From positions 1-64,000 of the forward strand of contig NZ_JARXLA010000002.1 in the NCBI RefSeq assembly GCF_029872155.1: a stretch of 64,000 nucleotides of DNA, written 5' to 3'. Shown here piece after piece: positions 28,912-38,059 of the stretch (position 1 is its first letter; each line of letters begins with the position of its first letter). This DNA comes from Hyphomicrobium sp. D-2. Lineage in GTDB: Bacteria > Pseudomonadota > Alphaproteobacteria > Rhizobiales > Hyphomicrobiaceae. Under the pieces are notes generated by a model. The model had not been told where the DNA came from and searched no databases. It saw only the letters and a list, made by a program, of their open reading frames with translations. Made by a program: the position numbers and the translations under genes.

Positions 28912-30030
28912 TTAGCGAAGTATCTCGCTGTAGAATGCGATCACGTCGTCAACCGCACGCGCCACTGTAAAACGGGCGGAAACCGCGTCTCTCAGGCGCG
29001 CTGCACGGGCGTTTGCTGCGACTGGGTCATCCAGAAATGATGTCATGGCGTGTTTCAAAATGGGAACGTCGCCGGGTGCGATCAGCACCGTGTCGGTACC
29101 TTGCACAATTTCCGGGATGCCGCCCACGTCAGTTGCGATCAGTGGCATGCCGGCCGCAGCGGCCTCCAATACGATATACGGCATGCTTTCGGCGCGCGAT
29201 GGCACAACCAGGCAGCGCCCGAGAGCAAACGCTTTGCGCGCTGGCATGGCGCCGGGAAATGTCACTGCACCGGCAAGGCCGCGCTTTTCCGCATGGGCTT
29301 TGAACGCGTCGGCATCCGGCCCGCCGCCTACGATGACAGCGCGCACATCGTGCTGCCGGGCCCGGATGCCTGCCAGCGCATCCAGAAGAACGTCCACGCC
29401 CTTCAGGCGCCGCAGCTCACCGATAAACAGAAAATCGGCGGCGTTCGCGTTGGGCGCGTGCGGCGTGAAATCGTCCGGCTGCAGAGCGTTCGGAATGACA
29501 CGCTGCGGCACTGCATTTGCGCCGACCTTGGCGTCGTAAACGCGGCGGATGAAATCGCTCTCGAAGATCAGCCCGTCCGTATACCGGGCCAGGAACCGCT
29601 CCACCGCGAGGTAAATGATGCCCTGTGGCGAGCGGGTGCTGTAGTGCAGGCTGCCGCCGTGGGGCGTATAAAACACTGCTGTTTTCTGTCCGCCGCGCTT
29701 CAAGGTCCGGCCAGCAAGACGCGCGTAAGCGCCGCCCTTGGCGCCATGGCCATGCAATACGTCGACGTTCATCGCGGCAACGACAGCGCTGATGGCGCGG
29801 CTTGTTGCCAGATCCTTCGGCCCGGGCAGCCGCCCCATCGGAATGCGCGTGATGCCAAGCTGGAGATGCTGTTCCGCGCGGGCGAGGCGGTCTTCGGTCA
29901 ACGCATCGGCGACGGTTGAATCAACGATATATCCAACCGCATGGCCGCGCGCTGCCTGCTCGGAGCTGAGGTCGAGCACATGGCGGAACAGGCCGCCCAC
30001 CGGCGCCCGCAGGCAGTGCATGATCCGCAA
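28912..30030 (-). CDS. Glycosyltransferase family 4
   Basis: A 372-aa cytoplasmic GT-B enzyme. The N-terminal domain has the acceptor-side glycine loop (RAPVGGLFRHVLDL) and the linker HGHGAKGGAYARLAG. The C-terminal domain has the nucleotide-sugar signature: FIGELRRLKGVDVLLDAL, VIVGGGPD and the EX7E-type motif in SRAESMPYIVLEAAAAGMPLIATDVGGIPEIV. It adds a sugar to the lipid-linked exopolysaccharide unit. It lies between the OPX lipoprotein gene and the priming transferase gene, all on the minus strand. Sugar specificity cannot be told. Confidence 0.9.
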   Translation of the reverse strand: MRIMHCLRAPVGGLFRHVLDLSSEQAARGHAVGYIVDSTVADALTEDRLARAEQHLQLGITRIPMGRLPGPKDLATSRAISAVVAAMNVDVLHGHGAKGGAYARLAGRTLKRGGQKTAVFYTPHGGSLHYSTRSPQGIIYLAVERFLARYTDGLIFESDFIRRVYDAKVGANAVPQRVIPNALQPDDFTPHAPNANAADFLFIGELRRLKGVDVLLDALAGIRARQHDVRAVIVGGGPDADAFKAHAEKRGLAGAVTFPGAMPARKAFALGRCLVVPSRAESMPYIVLEAAAAGMPLIATDVGGIPEIVQGTDTVLIAPGDVPILKHAMTSFLDDPVAANARAARLRDAVSARFTVARAVDDVIAFYSEILR

Positions 30031-30117
30031 TTGTTCACTCCCACGATAGACCGCATTGCGGGCAGGGCGCGCCGTCTGGCGGCACGCGTGGTGCTTAATG
30101 CACGAAGCGAGCGTGCC

Positions 30118-31095
30118 CTAGAAGAAGCGCTCGAACACGTAGACCGTGTCGCCCGGCAGCAATGGGTAATCGGAAGGCGCTTCGATTTGGTCAACGAGCG
30201 GCCCGAGTTTGCGCGTGATGCGGAAGCGGCGGTGGCTGGCCCGTTCCGTGTAACCGCCCGCGATTGCGATCGCCTGCTCAATGGTCATGCCGGAAACGTA
30301 GGGGAACTGGCCCGGCTGGCGCACTTCACCCAGGATGAAGAACGGCCGGTTCTGCGCCACATCCACCGTGACCTGCGGGTCTTTCACGTATTCCCTGGCC
30401 AGCCGCTGCGCGATGGCGCGGCCCAGTTCCACCGTGCTGCGTCCACGGGCGCGCACTGAACCGATAAGCGGCACAGCAATGTTGCCGACCTGATCGACCG
30501 TGTAGAGGCGCGACAGGTTTGGCTGTCCATAGACGAACACGCGCAGGCGGTCGCCGGTGTCGAGGATGTATGGCTCGTGACCCGTCGGCCCGCCGGTAAT
30601 GTCGCCAGATACAACCACAGCCGGGCCCCAGGCCACGGGCGCGGCCGCCATGGGCATCGGAGCAGGAGCCATCGGTGCCGGTGAAACCACCCGGCGTGCG
30701 GGCGCGTGCCAGCCATCAGCAACCTGAACCGGCTTGTCCGTCGTCTTGGCGGTGTTGTTGCCATCGGCCTTGAGCTGCGTTTCCACCGGCAAGTCGAGCG
30801 TTGCGGCGGCCTTGTGCACGGTGGCTTCACCCCACACCGAGGTCGGCCGCACGCTGCCGTGCACCGCATTGGGGCCATCGCCAATAATATCGACCGAAGT
30901 TGCGTTGGCAGCGGTGGTGTTGGTCTCGGTGCCGTGCTCAATCATGCGTCCGGCGGAAGGTGACTGCCAGGCTGGCGCGGGGGCCGTCAGCGACGCGATA
31001 TCCGACGCAAGTTCCCCAACCAGCGGTGTCTGTGCGCAACCGCCCAGCAGGGCGGCGCTGAGTATCAGCAGACTGTGTATGCGCAATTGAGACAT
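30118..31095 (-). CDS. Polysaccharide export outer-membrane lipoprotein (OPX, Wza/ExoF-like)
   Basis: A 325-aa exported lipoprotein with lipobox LLGGCAQ (Cys20). A long low-complexity Ala/Pro region (about 100-165) leads to the polysaccharide export domain (YILDTGDRLRVFVYGQPNL; VGNIAVPLIGSVRARGRST) and an SLBB-type domain (FFILGEVRQPGQFPYVSGMTIEQAI). Such proteins form the periplasmic/outer-membrane channel for exopolysaccharide. First gene of the leftward exopolysaccharide operon, divergent from the Wzz/Wzc-like gene with a shared 158-base promoter region. The protein ends shortly after SLBB. Confidence 0.88.
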   Translation of the reverse strand: MSQLRIHSLLILSAALLGGCAQTPLVGELASDIASLTAPAPAWQSPSAGRMIEHGTETNTTAANATSVDIIGDGPNAVHGSVRPTSVWGEATVHKAAATLDLPVETQLKADGNNTAKTTDKPVQVADGWHAPARRVVSPAPMAPAPMPMAAAPVAWGPAVVVSGDITGGPTGHEPYILDTGDRLRVFVYGQPNLSRLYTVDQVGNIAVPLIGSVRARGRSTVELGRAIAQRLAREYVKDPQVTVDVAQNRPFFILGEVRQPGQFPYVSGMTIEQAIAIAGGYTERASHRRFRITRKLGPLVDQIEAPSDYPLLPGDTVYVFERFF

Positions 31096-31148
31096 GGGTG
31101 TGCAGCCAACGCGGTATGTTTCGCTGTCTGCACTCTGCGCGCTATCGG

Positions 31149-31194
31149 TTAATAAAACCTAAGCGTGTGTCTTGCTGTGGAACGCTTAATAAAA
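31149..31194. promoter_or_regulatory. Repeated 9-mer in the divergent exopolysaccharide promoter
   Basis: TTAATAAAA occurs at 31149-31157 and 31186-31194 between the divergent OPX and Wzz/Wzc-like genes. The 37-base spacing is close to, but not, an integral number of helical turns (about 3.5). It may bind a regulator or simply be AT-rich promoter DNA. Confidence 0.3.
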
Positions 31195-31253
31195 TCGCAA
31201 CCGGTAAGCGATCTAATTTGAGGCAACGATTAGTTTCCTTGAAGCGGAAGATC

Positions 31254-33377
31254 ATGGCCACCGCCGCCCCTGACGATATCGATATCGGAGCAATCTGGCG
31301 CTCCTTGAAGCGCGCGATCCCGAAACTTGTGCTGCTCAGTTTGCTGACCGGCGCGCTGACGTATGCGGTGCTGTCGCAGTTTCCGCCCCGTTATACATCG
31401 GAGGCGCAGATTCAGGTTGTGGCGCCGCGTGATGCAAACGGCGCTGACCGTAGCGCTGAATCGGTTGCGTCCCGTCTCGATCGGGAAGCGATCAACACGC
31501 ATCTTCGCAGTCTGCTGTCGCCGGATCTCGCGCTGCAGATCATTGCGGAGGAAAAGCTCGACAAAAATCCCGAGTTCAATGACGCAATTGGTGCGCCCGG
31601 CCTGCTGCAGCGGATAAAGAATGCTGTTGGTCTTGGCGGCAACGATTCCGAGAGCGAACAGGATCGGGTGCTAAAGGCGTTCAACAGCCGCCTTGATGTC
31701 TATTCGCCGCGCGAAAGCCGTGTCATCGGCATCCGCTTCACCTCTAGCGATCCGGCGCTTGCCGCTGAAGTCGCCAATCGCATCGCAGAAGCTTATCGCA
31801 CGTCGCTCGCCACCCGCTCTTTATCGCAAACCGATGAAGTGCAGCAGGCGTTGCAGCCGAAGATCGACAAGCTGATGAACGAGGTCGCCGATGCTGAAGC
31901 GGCGGTCGAAAAGTTCCGCGCCAAAGCGGATATCTTCAAGGGCGGACCGAACAACACGGGTCTCAATCAGCAGCAGCTTGCCGATCTCAACACGGAACTG
32001 ACACGCGCGCAGGCCGCACGCAGTGAAGCCGACGCACGCGCGCAGTCGGTGCGCGAAATGGTGCGCGCTGGAAATGCTGAATCGTTGCCCGATGTGCAGC
32101 GTTCACCGCTGATCCAGAACCTCGTGCAGCAGCGTGTACGTGTTGAGCGTCAGCTCTCTGAATTGTCGGCCACGCTGCTGCCAGCTCATCCCCGCATGCG
32201 TCAGCTGCGCGCTGACCTGCAAGGCCTTGAGCGCCAGATCAAGTCTGAGGTTGGCAAGATCGTCGAAGGTATCGAGAAGGGCGCATCGATTGCGGCTTCG
32301 CGCGAGGCTTCGGTGCGCCGCAGCCTTGAGCAGGTCAAGAAAGAAACCGCAGGCACGGGCGAAGATGAAGTTCAGCTCCGTCAGCTGGAAGCCGTAGCGC
32401 GTTCCAAGCGCGCCGAGCTGGATCGGCTGCAGGCACGCTATGAGTCAAACCGCATTGCTGCCGATCGGCGCGCGGTTCCGGTGGAAGCCCAGATCGTTTC
32501 CATCGCCCGTCCCACCAGCGTGCCGAGCTTCCCCAAGCCGTTGCCTTACGCCATTCTCGTAAGCCTCGCGACGTTGCTGTTCGGCATTGCCATTGTTGTT
32601 ACCAAAGCGCTCTTCACGGCGGCTCGGGGGGCAACGGCCGAGCATCAAGTGTTCGAGCCTGCGGTGGCTGAGCTTTCGACCGGTGAACTTGCGCCCGTGT
32701 TGGCCCGCGATGCCTCGCGCGTGCATGTTGTGAAGTCGGTTGCCGATCTTGCGTATCAGCTTGCGGCGCATCCGCAGGACATTGGCGGTTTCCGTGCGCT
32801 GATGACCGGATCGAGCGAGCAGATGGACATCGGCACGGAAGGCATTGATCTCGCCAAGGCGATGTCAGATGCAGGCAGCGATGTCATCGTGCTGGACTGG
32901 GCGCCGGAAGGTCACGGTCTGGCGGAAGCTCTGGGCATCGTGCCGCGGCCGGGCCTCAATGAATTGCTGCAGGGCAAGGCCACGTTCGAAGCGGTTGTCA
33001 CGCGCATTCCCGCCAGCGGCGCTCACTTCATTGCGGCCGGTGCTCCCGTGCACGATCGCGATATCGTTTTCGATCCCGACCGCCTCAACCTCACGCTCGA
33101 TGCATTGGATACCGCCTACGATCAGATCCTCGTCGTCGGCCGCACCGACGTTGCGCGGGCTCTGTTTGAAGCTATCCAAGGCCGCTTCGATGCGGGCATC
33201 ATCGTCAGCGAAGCGCGTCGTCGCCCGGCCACGGTGCAGGGCGGGGGCACGTTCCTTGGCTTCGATGTCACCGATATCGAGCTGTTCCGGCTTGAGCGCA
33301 GCAAATCCACCGAGATTGCGCGCGAACGGTTGGCTCGCGTCGGTGCCAAAGGGCGGCTGGAAGCACGGGTCAGCTGA
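31254..33377 (+). CDS. Wzz/Wzc-like polysaccharide co-polymerase with degenerate kinase domain
   Basis: A 707-aa inner-membrane protein that sets chain length or couples polymerisation to export. TM1 (about 20-40) is followed by a Wzz domain, long periplasmic coiled coils (about 190-390, with LVQQRVRVERQLSELSATLLPAHPRM) and TM2 (about 428-450). The cytoplasmic C-terminal domain aligns with BY-kinases (LGIVPRPGLNELLQGKATFEAVV), but the Walker A position reads MTGSSEQMDIG with no GKS/T, and the Walker A' segment reads VLDWAPEG. A Tyr-rich tail is also absent. ATP hydrolysis or autophosphorylation is therefore unlikely. ATG 31254 is chosen after GGAAG. Head of the rightward arm. Confidence 0.85.
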   Translation: MATAAPDDIDIGAIWRSLKRAIPKLVLLSLLTGALTYAVLSQFPPRYTSEAQIQVVAPRDANGADRSAESVASRLDREAINTHLRSLLSPDLALQIIAEEKLDKNPEFNDAIGAPGLLQRIKNAVGLGGNDSESEQDRVLKAFNSRLDVYSPRESRVIGIRFTSSDPALAAEVANRIAEAYRTSLATRSLSQTDEVQQALQPKIDKLMNEVADAEAAVEKFRAKADIFKGGPNNTGLNQQQLADLNTELTRAQAARSEADARAQSVREMVRAGNAESLPDVQRSPLIQNLVQQRVRVERQLSELSATLLPAHPRMRQLRADLQGLERQIKSEVGKIVEGIEKGASIAASREASVRRSLEQVKKETAGTGEDEVQLRQLEAVARSKRAELDRLQARYESNRIAADRRAVPVEAQIVSIARPTSVPSFPKPLPYAILVSLATLLFGIAIVVTKALFTAARGATAEHQVFEPAVAELSTGELAPVLARDASRVHVVKSVADLAYQLAAHPQDIGGFRALMTGSSEQMDIGTEGIDLAKAMSDAGSDVIVLDWAPEGHGLAEALGIVPRPGLNELLQGKATFEAVVTRIPASGAHFIAAGAPVHDRDIVFDPDRLNLTLDALDTAYDQILVVGRTDVARALFEAIQGRFDAGIIVSEARRRPATVQGGGTFLGFDVTDIELFRLERSKSTEIARERLARVGAKGRLEARVS

Positions 33378-33406
33378 GGCTCCCAGCGGGCATCGACCCG
33401 GGTGGT

Positions 33407-33434
33407 AACAGACCGTTAGGCAAAACGGTCTGTT
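33407..33434. other. Perfect 11-bp hairpin downstream of the Wzz/Wzc-like gene
   Basis: AACAGACCGTT (33407-33417) pairs with AACGGTCTGTT (33424-33434) around a six-base loop, 30 bases after the stop and 122 before the deacetylase start. It lacks a T-run on either strand, so it is a possible attenuator or an RNA-processing hairpin rather than a classic terminator. Confidence 0.6.
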
Positions 33435-33555
33435 GTCGGCTCAATTTAATGTGGAGCGAACACCGCGTGCGCATAGTGCCGCGAACAACAATCTCGCAGT
33501 CGGGTAGCGGACGTTGCATCGGACGTCCGTTGACCGCAGACGGCACGAGGGCGGC

Positions 33556-34623
33556 ATGAGCAGACGGACGGCAACGCTTCTGAAGACTGCGCTGGCAGCG
33601 GTGCATTATTCGGGCGCGGGCAATCTCCTCGCGCCCTATACCGCCGGCTCCGGTGTCATCTTCATGCTGCATCAGGTTGATCCGGCGGTGCCGCACGAGT
33701 TCGAGCCGAACCGCATTCTCAAGGTGACGCCGCGCTTCCTCGATGAAGTCGTCGCCAATGTCATCGATGCCGGTTTCGACGTCATCGCGCTTGATGAGGT
33801 GCGTGCGCGCCTTGAAACGCCAAGGCCCGCCAAGCCGTTCGCCTGTTTCACCTTCGATGACGGCTATCGCGACAATCGCGAATATGCGTTGCCGATTTTC
33901 CGCCGCCACGGCGTGCCGTTCACGATCTATGTGCCAACCGACTTCGCCGACGGCAACGGCGATTTCTGGTGGTTGACGCTTGAGAAGGTGTTGCGCGCCG
34001 CCCCGCAGATTACGTTGGCGATGGGTGGCGAAACGCACCACTTCAGGCTTGCCACCGCCGCCGAGAAATACGCCGCGCACCATGCAATCTATTGGTGGCT
34101 GCGCCGCATCCCTGAGGATCAGGCGCGTGCAGTCGTTGCCGAACTGGCGGCAGCCTATGGCATCAACCCCAAGCTGGCGCATCAGGATCTCATTATGTCG
34201 TGGGACGAGTTGCGCGATCTGTCGACCGATCCGCTGGTTACCATCGGTGCCCACACACGCGGGCACTATGCGCTCGCCAAGCTCAATGACGCGCGCGCCC
34301 GCGATGAAATGACGGAAAGCGTTCTCCGGATCGAGGCCGAGCTGGGGTTGCCGTGCCGCCACTTCAGCTATCCCTACGGCGATGAGGGCAGCGCTGGCGA
34401 GCGGGAGTTTCGTATCGCCGAAGGGCTGGAACTCGAAACCGCGGTCACAACCCGCAAGGGCCTGCTATATCCCGACAATGCTCAGGACATGATGGCGCTG
34501 CCCCGCCTGTCGCTGAACGGCGACTATCAGGATATGCGTTATGTGAAGGCCCTGCTGTCCGGGGTGCCGTTCGCGCTTATGAACACACTGAAGAAATTCA
34601 GCGGTCGTCGGGTACCAGCCTAG
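33556..34623 (+). CDS. Polysaccharide deacetylase (NodB family)
   Basis: A 355-aa protein with a NodB homology domain. Motif 1 is FTFDDGYRDN (catalytic and metal-binding Asp), motif 2 is GAHTRGH (metal-binding His pair), and a later motif is HFSYPYGD. The family removes N- or O-acetyl groups from polysaccharides; the protein probably trims the exopolysaccharide made by this locus. The ATG at 33556 (MSRRTATLL) gives a short basic N-terminus without a clear signal peptide, so export is uncertain. Last gene of the rightward exopolysaccharide arm. Confidence 0.87.
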   Translation: MSRRTATLLKTALAAVHYSGAGNLLAPYTAGSGVIFMLHQVDPAVPHEFEPNRILKVTPRFLDEVVANVIDAGFDVIALDEVRARLETPRPAKPFACFTFDDGYRDNREYALPIFRRHGVPFTIYVPTDFADGNGDFWWLTLEKVLRAAPQITLAMGGETHHFRLATAAEKYAAHHAIYWWLRRIPEDQARAVVAELAAAYGINPKLAHQDLIMSWDELRDLSTDPLVTIGAHTRGHYALAKLNDARARDEMTESVLRIEAELGLPCRHFSYPYGDEGSAGEREFRIAEGLELETAVTTRKGLLYPDNAQDMMALPRLSLNGDYQDMRYVKALLSGVPFALMNTLKKFSGRRVPA

Positions 34624-34855
34624 CAACTTCCCTGCGGTCGCGTGATGCGCGATCTATCAGGCTGGCCATTTTGGCATGCGCCGCCGATCGCAACCTTGCA
34701 CATCCATGAAAAAGCTCGTTTGATCGGCTGGCTGAGGTCGCACGCCGGAGCGATGCACCGCAGCATGCCCCTGCTTGCGGTGCACACCACGGCTGTTGAT
34801 CGCCGCGCGTGGGGCCGTTATCAGGCGGTAGGGTACAATCTGGGGGCATGCGCAG

Positions 34856-35935
34856 TTGGCCGTTTCAATTTCATCGCCTAGGGACGGTGCTGATATTCAG
34901 CCGGCTGTCTCCGGCAACGCCGTGCGGGTCTGGCTCTGGTTCTGTGCCGCGCTGGTTTTCGCGATGATCGTCGTCGGCGGTGCAACGCGCCTGACGGACA
35001 GCGGTCTTTCCATCACCGAATGGCAGCCGCTATTGGGCGCAATCCCGCCGCTCAACGATGCCGATTGGCACACCGCCTTCGAGAAGTACAAAGGCATCCC
35101 GCAGTACTCGGTCATGAACGCCGGCATGTCGCTTGAGGACTTCAAGGCGATCTACTGGTGGGAGTGGGCGCACCGTTTCCTCGGCCGCTTCATCGGCCTC
35201 GCGTTTGGGCTGCCGTTCCTGTTTTTCTGGATGTCGGGCCGCGTGCGCGGCGGCTTCGCGCTCAAGTGCCTTGGCGTTTTCGCGCTCGGCGGACTGCAGG
35301 GCTTTATCGGCTGGTACATGGTCAAGTCCGGGCTGGTGGACCGCGTGGACGTCAGCCAATATCGGCTGACGCTGCACCTCATCACAGCGTTCGCAATCCT
35401 TTCGCTGCTGGTCTGGCTGGCCTTGGGTGCGGCGCCGGGGGGCGAGCGCATACGCTTTCTGAATGTCACGCCCGCACAGCGCCTGACCGCGATTGCGCTG
35501 TTCGTTCTCATCTTTGTTCAGTCGGCGCTGGGGGCGCTGGTGGCCGGCCTCAACGCCGGGCTCACCTACAACACCTGGCCGCTGATGGACGGCAAGATCG
35601 TGCCGGATGGGCTGTTCATGCAGCATCCGTGGTACATCAACTTTTTCGAGAACATCACCACCGTGCAATTCGATCACCGCATGGTGGCTTATGCGGTCGT
35701 CACGCTTGGGCTGATCCACTTCGTGACGCTGGTGCGGTCGGCTGATGATGAACGCATCGTCCGGTCGGGGGCGTTGCTGGCGGTATGCCTGGTGGCCCAG
35801 ATGGCGCTCGGGGTCTGGACGCTGGTCTCAGTTGTGCCGCTGTCGTTGGGGCTCGCGCATCAGGGCGGGGCGGCGATCGTCATTGCGGTCGCGACGCTGC
35901 ACCTGCATCGGATTGCCAGCGCGTCGAAAGCCTGA
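34856..35935 (+). CDS. ctaA: Heme A synthase, CtaA/Cox15 type
   Basis: A 359-aa inner-membrane protein with eight helices that converts heme O to heme A for cytochrome aa3 oxidase. Family blocks: VVGGATRLTDSGLSITEWQPLLGAIPPL, the first heme ligand His in WEWAHRFLGRFIGLAFGLP, then LHLITAFAILS, FDHRMVAYAVV and LAHQGGAA, giving the four conserved histidines. The length fits type 2 Cox15 of alphaproteobacteria. The start is a TTG at 34856, since the only nearby ATG is out of frame; GGGGG lies nine bases before it. It stands alone, divergent to no other heme gene. Confidence 0.92.
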   Translation: MAVSISSPRDGADIQPAVSGNAVRVWLWFCAALVFAMIVVGGATRLTDSGLSITEWQPLLGAIPPLNDADWHTAFEKYKGIPQYSVMNAGMSLEDFKAIYWWEWAHRFLGRFIGLAFGLPFLFFWMSGRVRGGFALKCLGVFALGGLQGFIGWYMVKSGLVDRVDVSQYRLTLHLITAFAILSLLVWLALGAAPGGERIRFLNVTPAQRLTAIALFVLIFVQSALGALVAGLNAGLTYNTWPLMDGKIVPDGLFMQHPWYINFFENITTVQFDHRMVAYAVVTLGLIHFVTLVRSADDERIVRSGALLAVCLVAQMALGVWTLVSVVPLSLGLAHQGGAAIVIAVATLHLHRIASASKA

Positions 35936-35952
35936 GCACGCAAGCTTTTTTG

Positions 35953-35996
35953 TGGCGCTCGGCGACTCCGCTGCGCGGAGCCGGCCGCCGAGCGCA
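35953..35996 (-). repeat. REP-like hairpin repeat, copy 1
   Basis: On the minus strand this reads as the same 43-44-base hairpin found three times after parC: GCGCTCGGCGGCCGGCTCCG, short loop, then CGGAGTCGCCGAGCGCCA, followed by an A-run. It lies between the convergent ends of ctaA and argC. Confidence 0.8.
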
Positions 35997-36038
35997 TGCA
36001 AAGCCTTCGCGCGCGTGCACCTGCGCCGCGAGCCCGCC

Positions 36039-36974
36039 TTACAGACCCAGCATCAGCCGCATATTCTGCACCGCCGCACCGGCCGCGCCCTTGCCGAGAT
36101 TGTCGAGCCGCGCCATCAGCACGGCCTGATTGTGCGCGGCGCTGCCGAACACATAAAGCTCCATGCCGTCCTGGCCCTCTATCTCGTCCGCCGCCAGCCG
36201 GGTGAGTTTAGCCGTTGGCTCGCGCGCAACGGTTACGCGCTCCTGCCCGGCGTAATGCGCATCAAGCGCCAGTTCCAGATCGCGCAGGCAGGGCTTGCCC
36301 GGCAGCATGTCGAGATGCAGCGGTATCGAGACGATCATGCCCTGGCGGAAGTTGCCCACCGAGGGCACGAAAATGGGCCGCCGGGTCAGCCCGCCATAGG
36401 CCATCAGCTCCGGCACATGCTTGTGCTCAAGCCCGAGCGCATAGAGCTCGAACGCGGCTCCGGTGCCAGCCTCGTAAGCTTCGATCATTGAACGCCCGCC
36501 GCCGGAGTAACCGCTGACCGCGTTGACGGTGATGGGGTGATCCGCAGGCACCAGACCGGCGTCGACCAGCGGCCGGATCAACGCGATGGCGCCGGTCGGA
36601 TAGCAGCCCGGATTGGCAACCCGCGCCGCGGAGCGCACGGCCTCGGCCTGGGCGCGGTTCAGCTCGGGGAAGCCATAAGCCCAACCGGCACCGGTCCGGT
36701 GCGCGGTGGAGGCGTCGAGAATACGCGGCGCTTCATCGCCAAGGCTGTCGGCCATTGCCACGGCTTCGCGCGCCGCATCATCGGGCAGGCACAGCACCAC
36801 CAGATCGGCGGCCCGCAGCATCTCCATGCGGGCTGCATTGTCCTTGCGCCGGCTCGGATCGATGCTCAGCACCTCAACGTCCGGACTGTCAGCCAGCCGT
36901 TCGCGGATTTGCAGGCCGGTGGTTCCGGCTTCACCGTCAATGAATATCTGCGCTGGTTTGGCCTGTGTGCCCAT
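36039..36974 (-). CDS. argC: N-acetyl-gamma-glutamyl-phosphate reductase
   Basis: A 311-aa cytoplasmic enzyme of arginine synthesis that reduces N-acetylglutamyl phosphate to the semialdehyde with NADPH. It belongs to the shorter type 2 ArgC group. The nucleotide site is FIDGEAGTTGLQIRERL, the catalytic cysteine is Cys124 in VANPGCYPTGAI, and the C-terminal His region includes GLEHKHVPEL. ATG 36974 (MGTQAK) is chosen because the nucleotide-binding motif starts soon after. It converges on ctaA, with one REP-like hairpin between them. rpsI and rplM lie further upstream on the same strand, a common alphaproteobacterial order. Confidence 0.92.
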   Translation of the reverse strand: MGTQAKPAQIFIDGEAGTTGLQIRERLADSPDVEVLSIDPSRRKDNAARMEMLRAADLVVLCLPDDAAREAVAMADSLGDEAPRILDASTAHRTGAGWAYGFPELNRAQAEAVRSAARVANPGCYPTGAIALIRPLVDAGLVPADHPITVNAVSGYSGGGRSMIEAYEAGTGAAFELYALGLEHKHVPELMAYGGLTRRPIFVPSVGNFRQGMIVSIPLHLDMLPGKPCLRDLELALDAHYAGQERVTVAREPTAKLTRLAADEIEGQDGMELYVFGSAAHNQAVLMARLDNLGKGAAGAAVQNMRLMLGL

Positions 36975-37121
36975 GGCGGCGTTGCCCTGTGCTCTTAAGT
37001 TGTCCGGTTCGATAAGCGATAACCTGCCTCGAAACATTTGGGGCGCGGCTTATTCCGCCGCGCCCTGTAAGTAAACTGCCTGCGCTGCTTTGGCCGGAAA
37101 CAAGGCCATGCGGCGTGGCTG

Positions 37122-37868
37122 TTATGAGAAGCCCAGTCGGTGCTTGATGCCCTGCCACAGCGTTTCCGAGCAGCCGAAGTTGAACGCCTGACACGTTACC
37201 TCGTGTGAGCCCTTATAGATCATCTCCAGCGCGACCCAGAGGATGACGAGCAGACCGATCCACGTGATCCAGGGATACTTGACCAGCAGCTTGGCGATGT
37301 AGGCCGAGGCAACCGCCATCAGGATGATCGCAACGGCGAGGCCGATGACCAGCACCAGCGTCGAGCCCTTCGCCGCGCCAGCCACTGCCAGCACGTTATC
37401 AAGCGACATTGACACGTCGGCGACAATAATAAGACCGACAGCGGACCAGAAACTCATGTCGCCGTCGTCGCCGTTAGCCGATCCGGCCACGGTATCGGCG
37501 TCACCGTGGTGGCTGCCGGTTTTGATCTGGAGATACATCTTCCAGCACACCCACAGCAGCAGGATGCCGCCGGCGAGCGTCAGGCCGATGATGCCAAGTA
37601 GCTGAACCGTTATGGCCGCGAAGAATATGCGCAGCACAACCGCAGCGGTGATGCCCCAGAAGATGACGCGGCTGCGCATTTCCTTGGGCACGCGCGAGGC
37701 GGCCAGACCGACGATGATGGCGTTATCACCCGCCAGCACCAGGTCGATCATGATGATGTTCATCAGTGGAACGAAGTTCTGGCGGTACCACTCGGGCGAA
37801 ACAAGATGCTGTGCTTCTTCCGCGATGACCCCAAAAAGATAACTGAGGTCCTGTAATAGCCAGTCCAT
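37122..37868 (-). CDS. TerC family membrane protein (YjbE-type)
   Basis: A 248-aa inner-membrane protein with about seven helices. Typical TerC blocks: NIIMIDLVLAGDNAIIVGLAA with its acidic DNA motif in the membrane, and the mirrored VADVSMSLDNVLAVAGAAKG in the second half. Members of this family export manganese or other divalent metals. ATG 37868 (MDWLLQDL) is taken as the start because similarity begins there; an upstream in-frame stretch is unlikely to be translated. A yybP-ykoY riboswitch was looked for in the upstream region but not recognised. The C-terminus holds a Cys pair. Confidence 0.85.
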   Translation of the reverse strand: MDWLLQDLSYLFGVIAEEAQHLVSPEWYRQNFVPLMNIIMIDLVLAGDNAIIVGLAASRVPKEMRSRVIFWGITAAVVLRIFFAAITVQLLGIIGLTLAGGILLLWVCWKMYLQIKTGSHHGDADTVAGSANGDDGDMSFWSAVGLIIVADVSMSLDNVLAVAGAAKGSTLVLVIGLAVAIILMAVASAYIAKLLVKYPWITWIGLLVILWVALEMIYKGSHEVTCQAFNFGCSETLWQGIKHRLGFS

Positions 37869-38000
37869 CCTGCACCCTGTGTTATGTCGGGCCGCGCGTG
37901 GCAGGCCCAACTTCGATCCCCGCGGGTATGTGGCACCGTAGCCAGAAGCGGGCAAGTGGGCGTGGCGCAAAAAACGCCTTCAAATAGACGTCATAAGCAG

Positions 38001-38027
38001 AACGGGCCGCCCGATGGGCAGCCCGTT
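38001..38027 (-). terminator. Putative terminator of rplM-rpsI
   Basis: AACGGGC-GCCC pairs with GGGC-GCCCGTT (38001-38027) around a three-base loop, 33 bases behind the rpsI stop. The following T-run is weak. Confidence 0.6.
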
Positions 38028-38059
38028 GCAATGTCGGTAGTGGCGAAAATGCCGTCGCC

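Noticed and set aside
37869-38059. Possible manganese (yybP-ykoY) riboswitch before the TerC gene
   Set aside because: The conserved loop sequences of that riboswitch could not be found, only unrelated hairpins.
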